Shown: positions 33,514 through 44,014, counted from the first letter of the stretch. The stretch is 64,000 bases of DNA from Saccharomycopsis fibuligera x Saccharomycopsis cf. fibuligera (GCA_001936135.1 CP012816.1:2725501-2789500), one strand, 5' to 3'. The notes: a model not told the origin generated them from the sequence alone. Program-made: numbers and translations.

Positions 33514-34923
33514 ATGTCAGACACCATAGCAAACAGTGGCAAGCCAGTTTTCAACAAAAAAATTTTCAGCAACTTGAACGACTCCAGAGATTCATTGGAG
33601 TCAGATTTGAGCATATTTGACGAGATAGACTCAAGTTTTTCCAAAAACAATATCAATGATAGTGCTGACCCGCTATCAAGTACGGCAAGCACAGCAACTG
33701 CACCGCCGCCATCTAACACAACTTACAAGCAAAGAAAACCGTCAACTATCAAAGTATCTGTGAGGGATGATGAGCTCGATATACAGGATGATGACTTCAT
33801 TTTCCCTCACATCCAGCCCCCTTCTTCTGTTTGTGAATCAGTTACAAATGTTAATACTGCTACCACGACGCCAATGAGTGAGCATAGTTTTAGCTTTGGA
33901 AACCCGTCGCACTCTTATAATATGAGGTACCAAAGAGGCTCTTTGAACTCAGGTACCTCATCTCCGAGCTCTTCTGTATCGCAGTTTAATAACCTTCCAC
34001 CTCCGCCACTAAAATCCAACACTTTCAACAGCCTTCAGCAGTATCAACATCAAGGTCAACCAACTAATCAGCAGCAGTTACATCTTTATTACCCTTCAAA
34101 GTTATCCCCTATCATGACTTCTGAAGGGGGCTTGTGTACCCAACAATCGCCAATGTTAAAATCTTTCAGATTTGACAGTACAAAAAACGGCTTTGAGCTC
34201 AATAACAGTGGCAATGATAATTCTGTCGCTGTAAAGAGACAGTCCTCGTTACACAAGTACTCCTCCTCCATTGCTTTGAATTCCCGTGAAACATCATCGT
34301 TATCCAACACATTTGTTAAGACTCACCAGAAAAGATTTAGTTTATCGCGCATCAACAATAGCAACATCAACCACAACATCAGTACTGGTAATTCCAGTAT
34401 CAGTGCCAGCCCAACAAACACACGTTTTAACACAAACCTAATTGCAGGTGCATATGCCAAAGACACATTTAGTTTTGAGAGCCCAATTAAAAAAGTCAGC
34501 TCAACCAATAGTGATAAAAGCAAAACAGATGTAGTGGTCAATAATGGTATCACAATTATACCATCCTTAAGAGAAGAAATACAGCAGTTTGCCCCTCCAC
34601 AAAAAACCTTGAACAGAAAAAAATCTAAGTTCTCTTTGAACAATTTTAGTTCATTAAACTTAACCTCAATTACATCCAGTACCAGCATATCACGTAGTAG
34701 TACTATGACCAGTCTTGCAGACACCAAGCATAGCCTGGAACAAAACGCCACCAGCGTCTCGTCATCCGACAGACACCACCATTATCATGGTCGTCGATTT
34801 AGAAAGTTCAGCCTTGGCGGCTTAAGAAAGAGTTCCAATTTGTCAAAGTCGGGATTCCCGGAAGATGACACTGGCATAGTAACAAATTCCAGTTTGAGCA
34901 AGTACAAAGACTGTAGAATTTGA
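33514..34923 (+). CDS. Unrecognised Ser/Asn-rich low-complexity protein
   Basis: 469 residues from ATG at 33514; the frame extends upstream only through a TTG. No known domain is seen. It is dominated by Ser, Asn, Thr and Gln, with a Pro-rich spot (NLPPPPLKSN), Gln runs, and several basic-Ser motifs of the RxxS type: VKRQSSLHKYSS, HQKRFSLSRI, RKKSKFSLNNF, RRFRKFSLGGLRKSS. These look like targets of basophilic kinases. SPIKK and LSPIM are proline-directed sites. This pattern is common in yeast signalling and cell-polarity adaptors, but no specific assignment is justified. Intact frame with a long upstream non-coding region. Confidence 0.65.
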   Translation: MSDTIANSGKPVFNKKIFSNLNDSRDSLESDLSIFDEIDSSFSKNNINDSADPLSSTASTATAPPPSNTTYKQRKPSTIKVSVRDDELDIQDDDFIFPHIQPPSSVCESVTNVNTATTTPMSEHSFSFGNPSHSYNMRYQRGSLNSGTSSPSSSVSQFNNLPPPPLKSNTFNSLQQYQHQGQPTNQQQLHLYYPSKLSPIMTSEGGLCTQQSPMLKSFRFDSTKNGFELNNSGNDNSVAVKRQSSLHKYSSSIALNSRETSSLSNTFVKTHQKRFSLSRINNSNINHNISTGNSSISASPTNTRFNTNLIAGAYAKDTFSFESPIKKVSSTNSDKSKTDVVVNNGITIIPSLREEIQQFAPPQKTLNRKKSKFSLNNFSSLNLTSITSSTSISRSSTMTSLADTKHSLEQNATSVSSSDRHHHYHGRRFRKFSLGGLRKSSNLSKSGFPEDDTGIVTNSSLSKYKDCRI

Positions 34924-36136
34924 CGAAATCCACAAGAGCTCTGCTATTTTCTTTTTTGTTATTTCTTTGTTAAATTATAATTACATTACGATGTTATGGA
35001 ATCGCTGTTGTTTTTTATTTGTGTTTTATAATGTTTTGACTTTCGACCCTTAGTCTCTGTTTTAGCCATTCTGTTATTGTTTATTGGTTTTCTTTCATCA
35101 AGGATATTGTTGTTGTTTTTTGGTTTGCTTCTTCTTATGCTTTGAAACTCGATGCTGTCTTCGAACCTTTGCTTGGATTTTCTTTTTTTTTAGTTACCAT
35201 TGCTTTGCTTACCATACTTATCCCACTGCAAACAAAATATTAGTCGTCTTCTTTGGTAATGTAAGTTTGAGTTTTCGAAGCTTTACTCTAATATTTTCTC
35301 AAAATTTGTGCACGATCAACATCTTGGCTCGTAGTGCAGCATAGCGTATCTACTATCAACACAGCCAATATTATTGTTGGCTTGTCTTTTGAGCAATTGT
35401 TGTGCAAACAGCTCGGTCTTAATAGTCTGGTTTTGGAACATCTGTCATTATGACAGGTTCCTAAGATTAATTAAGGATAAAATAGCCAAGCTGTGGTCTG
35501 GGGTTAAGTCAAAGACAGCTGCAGAAGCCGGCAAATCAATGCAGGTGCCTTCAGCATTTGTCCAGAATATTTTGGATGATGTAAACAGCCAAGCTGCTAA
35601 GAAAATTATGCCTAGCGATGCGTGCGTGTGTGATACGTATGGTGGGACTTCAATGTACATGACCAACTGGTATCAAAAAAAGAAAAAAAGAGAAAAAAAA
35701 AAAAAATTAAAAGAAAGAAAGAAACAAAAATAAGATGCTAGCAATCGATGGACGGTTAGCGTTTTGGTTTTTCTTGTTGAGTAGCATTGTGCTAAATCCA
35801 TTCCGGATTATCATTTGAGGACGGTATGTAAAATAACTGTGCAGCGCAGCTGGTCAGGTAGCACTTGTAAATATATTTCAGCTGTGCGACAGACCTTCTA
35901 CTTGCTACCAAGGTGTCTCAAAGTATTAGTCAAGCTGCCGGAAAAAAATGCGATTGGTCATACTGTTTCTTTTGAGAGGACAAAAGACCAGCAATATCCG
36001 TTCGTTTTCAAAACTGTATATAATTAGAACACAGTTGGCCGGCAAGGAGCTAAAGCTGGCCAACCAAATTGCTGGAGAACAACCTGCTTTTTTGAATTTG
36101 TTTTTAGCACCCACAGCGCTGTCGAGAAAGACGAGA
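34924..36136. other. Intergenic with an orphan coding-like segment
   Basis: 3' region of the preceding gene and promoter of the next. A plus-strand frame at 35374-35733 has a coding-like middle (RLIKDKIAKLWSGVKSKTAAE, VPSAFVQNILDDVNSQAAKK) but no ATG before it and a Lys-only tail. See findings. TGTATATAATTA near 36017 is a plausible TATA element for the gene at 36137. Confidence 0.4.
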
Positions 36137-37030
36137 ATGAAACAAGCACAACAGCCAAAAGCTGACGCCCGCACGTATTCCAGTAGCGTGGAAACCAAAG
36201 ATGGCCTCATGGAGCCCGCGCCCGCCAGCTCCATGTGCGACGACAACTACTGCATGCTGACGATTTCCCGGTGTCTGTCGCTGGATCAGTCTGAGCATCC
36301 GAGCGACTTGATCGACGTGGAATACTTTGAGGCCTTGCGGCAATTGCAAAGTGCAAAGCTGACTATAGGATACAGCCAAGATAACCTCAACTTGGAAGCA
36401 AAGTCGGAGAAAGAGCACAGGAAGGAGGCGCCGGCAGACAACGTGCAAAGAAGCAGCATATACCGGTTGCAGCTGCGATTCCAAGGCTCCCAGCTAAGCT
36501 TCGCCAGCAGCTACCAGTCTTCTGATTTCACCAACTTGAGACCCTTTCCTGAGATAAACACGTCTTTTGACGAAAGGTTGTTGGAAAGTGAAAACAAAGA
36601 AAACGTGGACCATGAAACAGATAACACGAAAACCGTTCTGCCGCTGAGCGAGCATCTCTCAGTTCAGACACACCACCAACAGCAGCCGGATGGCTGTGTC
36701 GCCGTTTCAATTTTCGGCAAGAGTGATCTTTTGGAGGCGATTCAAACGAAGCGCCAGCACTTCATTCAGAACTCCCGGCGCGCAGACTACAAAGGGGAGA
36801 ACTGCAAAAACAGCGGCGGCAGCGGCGGCAGCGGCGGCGGCAAAAATAGCAGCAACAGCAGCAGCAGCAGCAACATGGAGCGAGTGGCAGCTAGCATAAC
36901 GTCCACTGCCATAAAGCTAGCGCCCACGGGCCGTTGCAAGCGCCAGAAACGCGAACGCAAATACTTGCAACGACCAACTGCCCAAAGTCAGGGCTGCACT
37001 GCTAGTAGCGGAAACGGCGACCGCTGGTAA
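36137..37030 (+). CDS. Unrecognised GC-rich, low-complexity protein
   Basis: Called from the ATG at 36137 (MKQAQQPKAD), giving 297 residues. An in-frame ATG at 35948 would add 63 residues, but a TATA-like element lies between the two, so the later start is preferred. No known domain. Visible features: an acidic segment SEHPSDLIDVEYFEALRQLQ near 50-70, KENVDHETDN near 150, a Gln/His patch, a Gly/Ser repeat (SGGSGGSGGG) with a Ser run near 230-245, and a basic Arg/Lys tail (GRCKRQKRERKYLQR) that could be a nuclear localisation signal. Base composition is much richer in G+C than the 33.5-kb gene. Confidence 0.5.
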   Translation: MKQAQQPKADARTYSSSVETKDGLMEPAPASSMCDDNYCMLTISRCLSLDQSEHPSDLIDVEYFEALRQLQSAKLTIGYSQDNLNLEAKSEKEHRKEAPADNVQRSSIYRLQLRFQGSQLSFASSYQSSDFTNLRPFPEINTSFDERLLESENKENVDHETDNTKTVLPLSEHLSVQTHHQQQPDGCVAVSIFGKSDLLEAIQTKRQHFIQNSRRADYKGENCKNSGGSGGSGGGKNSSNSSSSSNMERVAASITSTAIKLAPTGRCKRQKRERKYLQRPTAQSQGCTASSGNGDRW

Positions 37031-37357
37031 CGGCTTCAACGTGTAGCAAGCACTGCCCATCGTTGCCTATCGTAGCGAGTGTATATGGTTGTCTGACAGG
37101 AAGCTCAAACTTGTGCAAAAAGAACAGGTCACATACGACAGGTAACACTGGACTTTTTGGCTTTTTCATTACGTCTGCGCTTTTTCCCTCGTTGGCGCTT
37201 AGCGACCTGTCACACGCCGCCTGCAGCAGCAGCCCAGCCTGACCCAAAGCCAACATTGGGCCGGTACTATTCATTGCCTACATAAACAGCAGCTTGCCAC
37301 GCCGGTCTCTTCTCGTTTTATCTGGTGTCGCCTCGCTGCTTCTCTTCCCCAACACCA
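37031..37357. other. Short intergenic promoter region
   Basis: 327 bases between two plus-strand genes. No separate feature recognised. Confidence 0.5.
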
Positions 37358-38254
37358 ATGTCGCCGCCGCCGCCCATCCAATATCCATCCAATATGTTTG
37401 ACCCCGACTACCTCAGGCCAGAAAAGACCCCGCTGCAAGTCATCAAAGAGCAACTGCAAGACGCCGGGGGCGGAGAGAGGCACTACTGGCTCAACGACCA
37501 GGCGGTCAAGGACTTCTTCAGGGAGATGAGGGAGGCTCGCAATCGCCCGCGAAACGGCCCTGGTGATTTGTCCAGCCCCAGCGGACACGCTCTTCCAGAC
37601 AAGCCTGCTGCTGCTGAGCCGGTGCCTGGACCTCCTGCTGCACCCTTTGGCACGTCCAGTCCCGCCATTCCCACGCGCGCCCCCTCGACTCCAGCTCCTC
37701 GGGCAGCTTCGCCCTTCGTCGCAGGCGGCCCTTCTCCCGGCCGCCGCGGAGCGCCGCCGGCCAAAAGAAGCCTCGCGGGCTGGTGGAAAACTAGAAAGCC
37801 CAAGATCTGTGCCTACATTGCTGAGACCGACCGACGAGGCCGCTGCGCCAGCAGAGGCCGCAGTGCCAGCAGTGCCAGCAGTGCCAGCGGCGGATACACA
37901 GGACGGCTGCCCCGCTCAGGGGCGAGCTCCACATGGAGCCGGGAACTGTCCCTTGCCCAGGCAGCGGTTCCAGGCTCGTTTCCCAGCCCGGGTGCCGACT
38001 GCGGCAGTGAGAGCGAGGATGAGCATTTCCGTGAGGCCTGCAGCCAGAACGACGGCCTCTGGCGACACGAGACAGCCTCTCTGGAGCTGCGTTCCGCTGC
38101 GGAGCCGGAGTTCTACCACATCAACCTCACTGAGCAGGAAAAGCAGTTTCTCGCGAGCTTCGCTCCAGACGCGTGCGAGGCCTACGCCGGTGATAGCAGC
38201 GACGCGTTTCTCGGTGACTACCTAGCATACGCAGACGAGCTCCGGGGACACTGA
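37358..38254 (+). CDS. Unrecognised Pro/Ala/Ser-rich protein
   Basis: 298 residues from ATG at 37358; the open frame before it begins with GTG. N-terminal part: MSPPPPIQYPSNMFDPDYL, then a charged helix with HYWLNDQAVKDFFREMREAR (about 45-65). The middle is Pro/Ala-rich and disordered (ASPFVAGGPSPGRRGAPP), with a basic block KRSLAGWWKTRKPK near 145 and an SASSASSASG repeat near 180. The C-terminal ~45 residues look folded and acidic (EFYHINLTEQEKQFLASF, then FLGDYLAYADEL). Strongly GC-rich. No family recognised. Conserved-looking ends with a disordered middle support a real protein. Confidence 0.5.
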   Translation: MSPPPPIQYPSNMFDPDYLRPEKTPLQVIKEQLQDAGGGERHYWLNDQAVKDFFREMREARNRPRNGPGDLSSPSGHALPDKPAAAEPVPGPPAAPFGTSSPAIPTRAPSTPAPRAASPFVAGGPSPGRRGAPPAKRSLAGWWKTRKPKICAYIAETDRRGRCASRGRSASSASSASGGYTGRLPRSGASSTWSRELSLAQAAVPGSFPSPGADCGSESEDEHFREACSQNDGLWRHETASLELRSAAEPEFYHINLTEQEKQFLASFAPDACEAYAGDSSDAFLGDYLAYADELRGH

Positions 38255-39399
38255 GTCCCCTTCTGCGATTTGCTGCACACATGTGGCTGTTCTTTCCAGC
38301 CCCCGACGTCTTTGCACGTCTTTGCACGTCTTTGCGCTACCCTAATAAATCTGCATGCACAACAGCCCTCTGTCCTCGTAGCACAAAACCAGCTGATTGG
38401 CTGATTGGCTGATTGGCTGATCAGCCAGTGCGCTGCCTCTGCCCGCCTGCCTGTCTGCCCGCCCGCCCAGTTGCCATGTTGAAACTTCCTGCAGCGCTGC
38501 GCAAGACTGGTCGTTCAAGTGGGCGCGCACGTGACGGCGAAAAATACGAGATGCCGTTTGGCTGGCGGTGGTGCGCCGCTATGCTGGTGCGCCGCTATGC
38601 TGGTGTGCGATCCGCCGCGTTGGATCCTGTCAGAGTGGCTCCTGCCAGGGTGGATCCGCCACGTTGGATCCCAGGCTGTCTGGCTTCACCCATGATTACC
38701 GATTACTCATCGCAGTGACAAGGCCGCATCTAGTTTTAGCTTTGGAAACGGAAACGGAAAGAGAAATGGAGATGGAGATGGAGATGGAGACGTTTCTAAG
38801 CAGCGTTCTGCAGCAGCTTGACCGACTCTGCGTGGAGGGCTCCACACGCCATACCGTCTTTGCGAAAACAAAGCGCTAGCACGTTCTGTCTAATTGCAAT
38901 TAGGCAGCAGGAAGCGATGGAAAGCTGTACTCAGTGTTGTGGTTCTGCCGCTACAGCTCGACTCTCATATCGTCCAGGTTCCGCGCCACAAAGTGGTTCC
39001 AGTTCGCTGCGCTTGGCCAGTGTGTCCATAGCCTGTACGTGCTCCGAGTACAAGGCGCCGAAACCGTGTTTGTCCGTATGTGAGGTTCCCAGACATCCAG
39101 ATAGCTAAAGCCGCTAACTAATTAGATCCGCTCCCTTCTTGGTGTTTGGTGTTTCTGTAGTAAGCATGGCGGTGACTATCCGCTGCCTCAGATGGGCGGC
39201 GATGAGGCGCCGCGCTGTGCTACACCAACCAGCCAGGGCACCCTTGTTCCTACCCATCGAGTCTCTTTAATAGCGTGCTGGTTCCTCGACTTTCTGTTTC
39301 TCTGTTGCAATCTTCGCTCCACATTCTTTCCTGTCCAGCCAGCGCGCCGTTTGCTCAACCTATTTTCGATCTCTGGGCTACCGGCATTCCAAAGTCACA
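38255..39399. other. GC-rich intergenic region with short tandem repeats
   Basis: Contains many small tandem arrays: TTTGCACGTC near 38309-38335, GCTGATTGG near 38392-38419, a CCTGCCTG/CCCG tract near 38440-38470, GCCGCTATGCTGGT twice near 38576-38604, and GATGGA near 38766-38790. No coherent ORF. It is the upstream region of the gene at 39400. Confidence 0.55.
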
Positions 39400-40404
39400 A
39401 TGTCAAGAAGACCGTACAAGCCAGACAGATGGAACAGCTCTCTGCTGACAGAGCGCAACCCGGGCAGAGCTGCCGGCAACGCCGGCGCCGGCGCCAGCGC
39501 CAGCGCCAGCGCCAGCCAGAGCTCGCCCACTGACCAAGTCTTCCCAACGTTTCTCCAGCCAAAACCGGTCAAGCCGTTGTCTCCCGCAAATGCGCCCAAC
39601 TCGATTTGGCAGCCAGCGGGGCCTGATTTCTTCGAGCAGTCCCGTCTGCAAACCAAAATGCGCCAAAGGGAACAGGAGCAAAAGGCAAACGAAGCCACCA
39701 AGTCTAGCCACTCAAAAGAAAACGGCAGGGGCAAACTGGACAAAGGCAAAGCTCAGCCATACCCCGAGTTCTACGGCTACCCAATGGCCAACAACGGAGC
39801 CCCGCACTACAACCCGTACAGCAGCGGTGCCTACTTCTATGCCCCCGGAGCAGTGCCTGCACAGCCAGTAGGTTTTCCAGCGTATACTGATGCCTATGCC
39901 ACTCAGTACAGCAAAGGCGGACAGCTGCCGCCGCCGGTGCTGCTGCTGCTGCTGCTGCTACTGCAGCAGCAGCAGCAAGGGCCGGCGACGGCCGCGCCGC
40001 TGTATCCCTTCAACCCGTATGCTCAATATGGCCAATTCAGCCCATACGGCCAGTTTGGGCACAGGGGCTTCGCGGGCTACGGCGACTACGGGAACTACGG
40101 CGGTCAGCAAGGTCAAAGTGAAAGCGGAAAGGCCAAAGGCCAAAGTTCTTCTCCGTCTTCTGCTGGGAAAGAGCAAGCGCAAAGCGTTACCTTACCACCA
40201 ATAGGAGCTGTTTTGGCGGGCGTGCCTACTGACCCATACGGGTTCTATGGTGGCTACGGGTATCCTCACGGACATGGCAGCAGGGCTCCCGGACAGGGGA
40301 CAGCACCGCTGCATTCTAAGCTGAATTACTACGCCAATAATCCCACAATGCCGCAGCCACACAATCCAAGGGGAAAGGATACCAGCAACGGCCGAAAACG
40401 CTGA
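39400..40404 (+). CDS. Unrecognised Gln/Gly/Tyr-rich, prion-like protein
   Basis: 334 residues from ATG at 39400 (MSRRPYKPDRWNSSLL). The N-terminal part has an Ala/Ser/Gly repeat and FPTFLQPKPVKPLSPANAP. A charged segment follows (RLQTKMRQREQEQKANEATK). From ~125 the protein is rich in Tyr, Gly, Pro, Gln and Asn (NPYAQYGQFSPYGQFG, GYGDYGNYGG, PYGFYGGYGYPHGHG), a composition typical of prion-like or RNA-binding assemblies. A CTG tract at about 39938-39963 reads as nine Leu under the standard code, directly before five Gln. Such a hydrophobic run is odd here (see findings). No RNA-binding domain is visible. Confidence 0.6.
   Translation: MSRRPYKPDRWNSSLLTERNPGRAAGNAGAGASASASASQSSPTDQVFPTFLQPKPVKPLSPANAPNSIWQPAGPDFFEQSRLQTKMRQREQEQKANEATKSSHSKENGRGKLDKGKAQPYPEFYGYPMANNGAPHYNPYSSGAYFYAPGAVPAQPVGFPAYTDAYATQYSKGGQLPPPVLLLLLLLLQQQQQGPATAAPLYPFNPYAQYGQFSPYGQFGHRGFAGYGDYGNYGGQQGQSESGKAKGQSSSPSSAGKEQAQSVTLPPIGAVLAGVPTDPYGFYGGYGYPHGHGSRAPGQGTAPLHSKLNYYANNPTMPQPHNPRGKDTSNGRKR
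39938..39977 (+). repeat. CTG then CAG trinucleotide tract
   Basis: A run of CTG codons followed directly by CAG codons inside the prion-like ORF. The two halves are complementary, so the tract can fold on itself. Confidence 0.85.
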
Positions 40405-41330
40405 AAAAGGCGGCTTCAAGCTAGTAACTAGAACTAAGTGTTTTTAGCTTTCGGTTTTGCTATTCAACAAGAGATATCGACGGCTTTGAACTGGGCCGCT
40501 TTGATAACACGATATTTTGCTAGGGTCGGTTTTATCTATCACATATTTGGTTGGTTGGTTGGTTGTTGTTGTTATTGTTTCGTTCGAGTTCTTAATCATA
40601 TTCCGAATTGCTTTACACTTGTTTTTGACGGCACTGACTTGGCGGGTCTGTTTATATAAATCGATTTATCTCCTTCTTCATTCACACCCAATTGTTATCG
40701 GTACACACTAACAACCCGCCGCTGCTTCTTCAATTCCAACTTTTGTTCTCCTACAGCTGCGCTAAAACCTTACATTTATCAAGTTTTGTTCTGTTTCAAA
40801 TTATTGTTTTCTTTGGTAATTATTACTGTTACTATTGTTAGTGCAACTTTGCTTCTGAGTTGTTGCCCTTGTTACGTTCCTTTGGCTTTCTTACTTACTA
40901 TCATCTTTATGCTACTCCTTCGTATGTTGTATCTTCCTTTTGCTTACTCAAGCTCATTATAACAAAAAGTGCTCGAAATGTTGTGTATTACTACGGAAAA
41001 TAAACAGTTTATCTGCGGCTAAGCAATCCCTGTTGCTCTCCAGTTACACCGAGCTGAGACTCAGTTTTTATGGCATGTAGTGCTCCCTCCCCCTGTTTTT
41101 TCCCGCTTGACATGCATGAATAAATATACGGTACGCCACAGGGGCGCCTTGATTCTGACTAATTAAGTACGAGACAGCAAATAGGAATACACTGTGTGTT
41201 TGGCTTGATAGTATGCACCGAGGGCATCCAAGCAACTCGCAGTAACACTTACATGACAGTGGTCACAAACTACTGTGAATTTTATTTTGATATAGCACTG
41301 TATATACATTCTAATATCACCAGAAAGCCA
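40405..41330. other. Intergenic between convergent genes
   Basis: T-rich non-coding DNA downstream of two convergent genes (39400 plus, AKR1 minus). GGTT repeats occur near 40549-40565. No gene seen. Confidence 0.55.
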
Positions 41331-43679
41331 TCATACTAACTCCTTATAGCTAACTTTTCTTATTGGATAGTCGTACAACTTGTAATAATCCACCAACTGG
41401 TCGCCACTGTAAGTTTGCCCGTTATCAGCTGATGGAATTCTGAAGAAATTTTTAATACTGGTTTTGGATTTGGACGTGTTGCCCAAACACCAAAACTCCA
41501 AGCAGTTTAGTTTAAGTCCAAAGTTAAAGTGACTTGCCCTTAGACGTTTCTTGTGCTTGAAAGTGTGCACGAACTGTGATATGCCAATCAATTTCAAGAA
41601 CGGACCGCAAGCTGCAAACTTCATGTTATTGAAGCTAAGCAAATCTGCTTTGCCACTACCACTAGTGGCCTTATCGCCGCCCGTAGCAGCAAGGGTAGTG
41701 CTAGAATCTGCGGTCTCATTATTAGCAGATCCATTGTCCATAGTCTCGCTGATACTGTAATGGTTGCTAGGGTTTTCAAGTTCGGTGAGCAATTCAATAG
41801 GCACCGGCGAGTAGTAGTAATCATCGTTTGGTTTAGTCAACATGGAGGCCTCATAAGTGGTCAAATTTTTGGATATTTGGTAGAACTGTGCAAAAATCAA
41901 TACAAATACCCATACTGCCTGGAATAAACAAAAGGCAACGAGGATAAAGAGCGGGAAAGAGTCCGAGTAACCATTACACCAGCTGCTGCTCAAAATTGTG
42001 CAATCATTATCAGGCACAGGATTATAAACTTGGAACGGCGTATGCGGTGGCCTTTTCACTGTCCTGACCTTGCCATCCGTGGAATAAACAAATTGGGCTG
42101 CGAATGCTGAAACGTAATTGAAGTATTCTGTACACAAATAGGTGAATGTAATTATGGCAGCTTCCAAGGATAAAACAAAAAAAATAAAAATTTTGTGATT
42201 TCTAAGCCCAATGTCATTGTACACCCATGGGCAAAAATGATCAAACCTGGCCACTAAGCCATTAGAAAAATGTGAATATTTTGAGCGTAACGGTCTTCTA
42301 ACAAAAGTATAGATGCAAAAGTTCTTGGAATCAAACTTGCCCAATTGGATCAACTCCGCCACTTGCAAGATTGTCTCATTCTTGAGCTTTTCGTCAATGC
42401 TAGTTAAGTTTTGATTCTCTTCACCGTCTGTGCTATTATCGACCTCTTTTATCCCTTCAGCAGTTTGGGCAATCTTTGGATCCCACGGTTTGATTGTACC
42501 AGGGTTCAAAAACATTGATTTGAAGAATGTGAAAACCACAATGGAGGCTAGGAGCGAAAATAAAATGTTTCCGAATATGTGTGTTTCTAAAGTATTAGGC
42601 AAAATGTAAAGCAGCCAATTGATTATAACCCAAGCGGCCACTGAAGAGAAAATTCCTGATAAAAGTGGCGACTTGAGCATCTTCTTTTTCTCATTAATAT
42701 AGCTCGGGAGAATTAATTTGCTCAAAAAGAAATAGGTAATAACGTATAAGCCGACGTTAAAAAATATTGTTTGGAAAATGTTGTAATAATCTGAGAAAAA
42801 CTCTAATGTTAGTCCCGTAACAATGTAAGGGACCAAGAAAGTAATTACCTTTGGTAATTTTGGATTTTTAGCAAAAATATCAGGCACATGGATATCATTC
42901 CCGTCAACGTCCTTGCCGCACTCCTTAAGTGCTTCTTGAAATATTTTCAAATGGCCCATATCGATAGCGATATCAAACGCAGTCTTACCGTCGTTTGTCA
43001 CCATAAATATATTAGCATTAAACTTTATAAGATTAATCAAGCATAAAGAGCTAGCTTTAATTAACGACCAATGCAAAGCGGTGAATCCAGTATTGTCAAC
43101 TTTATTCACTGTGGCCCCAAACTTGAGCAACGCCCCAACCGAAAGCGCATCGCCCTGATAAGCAGCCCAGTGTAAGGCGGTTCTATCACTAGGATCAACG
43201 CTATCCACCGGCACGTCCGTCATCATCAAAATGTAGATGACAAGCATGATGTTGGAAGAATGTACTGCTAGAAGCAAGGAGTTGAAACCTTGGCCATCGC
43301 ATTCTTTTGGATCAGCACCATTTTTGATCAAAAAGTCCACAATATACACTAGCCCATAGCGACATGCCCAATGTAAAGGGGTAGCATTCAAGTCGCCGCC
43401 ATGATAGTCCACTATAGCACCTTTAGAGACTAAATATCGACATACCGAAAGCCTGTTGTTGATGGCAGCCCAATGAAGAGCAGAAATATTGTCCTCAAGA
43501 AGATCGTTAGCTGACGCTACACCGCTGTCAAGAAGTTCCTTCACAGTGGCCAAATCACCATTTTGACAAGCTATTATTAACTTCTGTACAACTTCCTGTC
43601 TTGTGTTGGCGTTGACGCTACCCAGCTGATTATTTATTGTTACGACAGAGTCAGTCCTCTCGTGCTCGTTAGTATCCAT
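41331..43679 (-). CDS. AKR1: Ankyrin-repeat palmitoyltransferase Akr1
   Basis: 782 residues from ATG at 43679 (S. cerevisiae Akr1 764). Residues ~30-260 hold about six ankyrin repeats with ALHWAAINNRLSVCRYLV, TPLHWACRYGLVYIVDFLIK and TALHWAAYQGDALSVGALLKF. Several hydrophobic spans follow (~280-400). The zinc-finger DHHC-CRD region has RFDHFCPWVYNDIGLRNH near 478-495. The DHHC motif reads DHFC; Akr1 proteins characteristically have DHYC, so Phe replaces Tyr. The catalytic Cys is present. More membrane spans and a 200-residue tail follow. Family knowledge: Akr1 sits in Golgi and endosomal membranes, palmitoylates Yck1/Yck2 and dampens pheromone signalling through Gbeta-gamma binding. Intact. 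Confidence 0.94.
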   Translation of the reverse strand: MDTNEHERTDSVVTINNQLGSVNANTRQEVVQKLIIACQNGDLATVKELLDSGVASANDLLEDNISALHWAAINNRLSVCRYLVSKGAIVDYHGGDLNATPLHWACRYGLVYIVDFLIKNGADPKECDGQGFNSLLLAVHSSNIMLVIYILMMTDVPVDSVDPSDRTALHWAAYQGDALSVGALLKFGATVNKVDNTGFTALHWSLIKASSLCLINLIKFNANIFMVTNDGKTAFDIAIDMGHLKIFQEALKECGKDVDGNDIHVPDIFAKNPKLPKVITFLVPYIVTGLTLEFFSDYYNIFQTIFFNVGLYVITYFFLSKLILPSYINEKKKMLKSPLLSGIFSSVAAWVIINWLLYILPNTLETHIFGNILFSLLASIVVFTFFKSMFLNPGTIKPWDPKIAQTAEGIKEVDNSTDGEENQNLTSIDEKLKNETILQVAELIQLGKFDSKNFCIYTFVRRPLRSKYSHFSNGLVARFDHFCPWVYNDIGLRNHKIFIFFVLSLEAAIITFTYLCTEYFNYVSAFAAQFVYSTDGKVRTVKRPPHTPFQVYNPVPDNDCTILSSSWCNGYSDSFPLFILVAFCLFQAVWVFVLIFAQFYQISKNLTTYEASMLTKPNDDYYYSPVPIELLTELENPSNHYSISETMDNGSANNETADSSTTLAATGGDKATSGSGKADLLSFNNMKFAACGPFLKLIGISQFVHTFKHKKRLRASHFNFGLKLNCLEFWCLGNTSKSKTSIKNFFRIPSADNGQTYSGDQLVDYYKLYDYPIRKVSYKELV

Positions 43680-44014
43680 CCTTCCAGTAGTGCTGTGTGG
43701 ACGCGTGAGTTGTGAGTTGGGTTGGATCTGGCTTGAAAGGCGTTAAGACTTGATACGTTTTATTGATTTGGCGTTGATTAATAAATTAGAATCATGCACC
43801 GAATTCTTTTCTTCGGGGGTTCCAGCGGAACGGGTGCTTGCGCTTTATAATTCCGATTAAGCCAGTGTACCGACTAGGATATGTATGCACCAAGAAAACA
43901 TAAATTTCTATTCTTATTGAAACGCTTACAATCTACAATGACAATTAAGTTAAATTATTAAAAAAATACTCTTGTTCATTTTCATTAACTATAAACAGTC
44001 TTATTTTTTTAAAC
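43680..44014. other. AKR1 upstream and RPL17 downstream spacer
   Basis: 335 bases, AT-rich. No gene seen. Confidence 0.6.

Noticed and set aside
36137-38254. The two GC-rich genes as paralogs
   Set aside because: Similarity is limited to composition; no shared ordered motifs.
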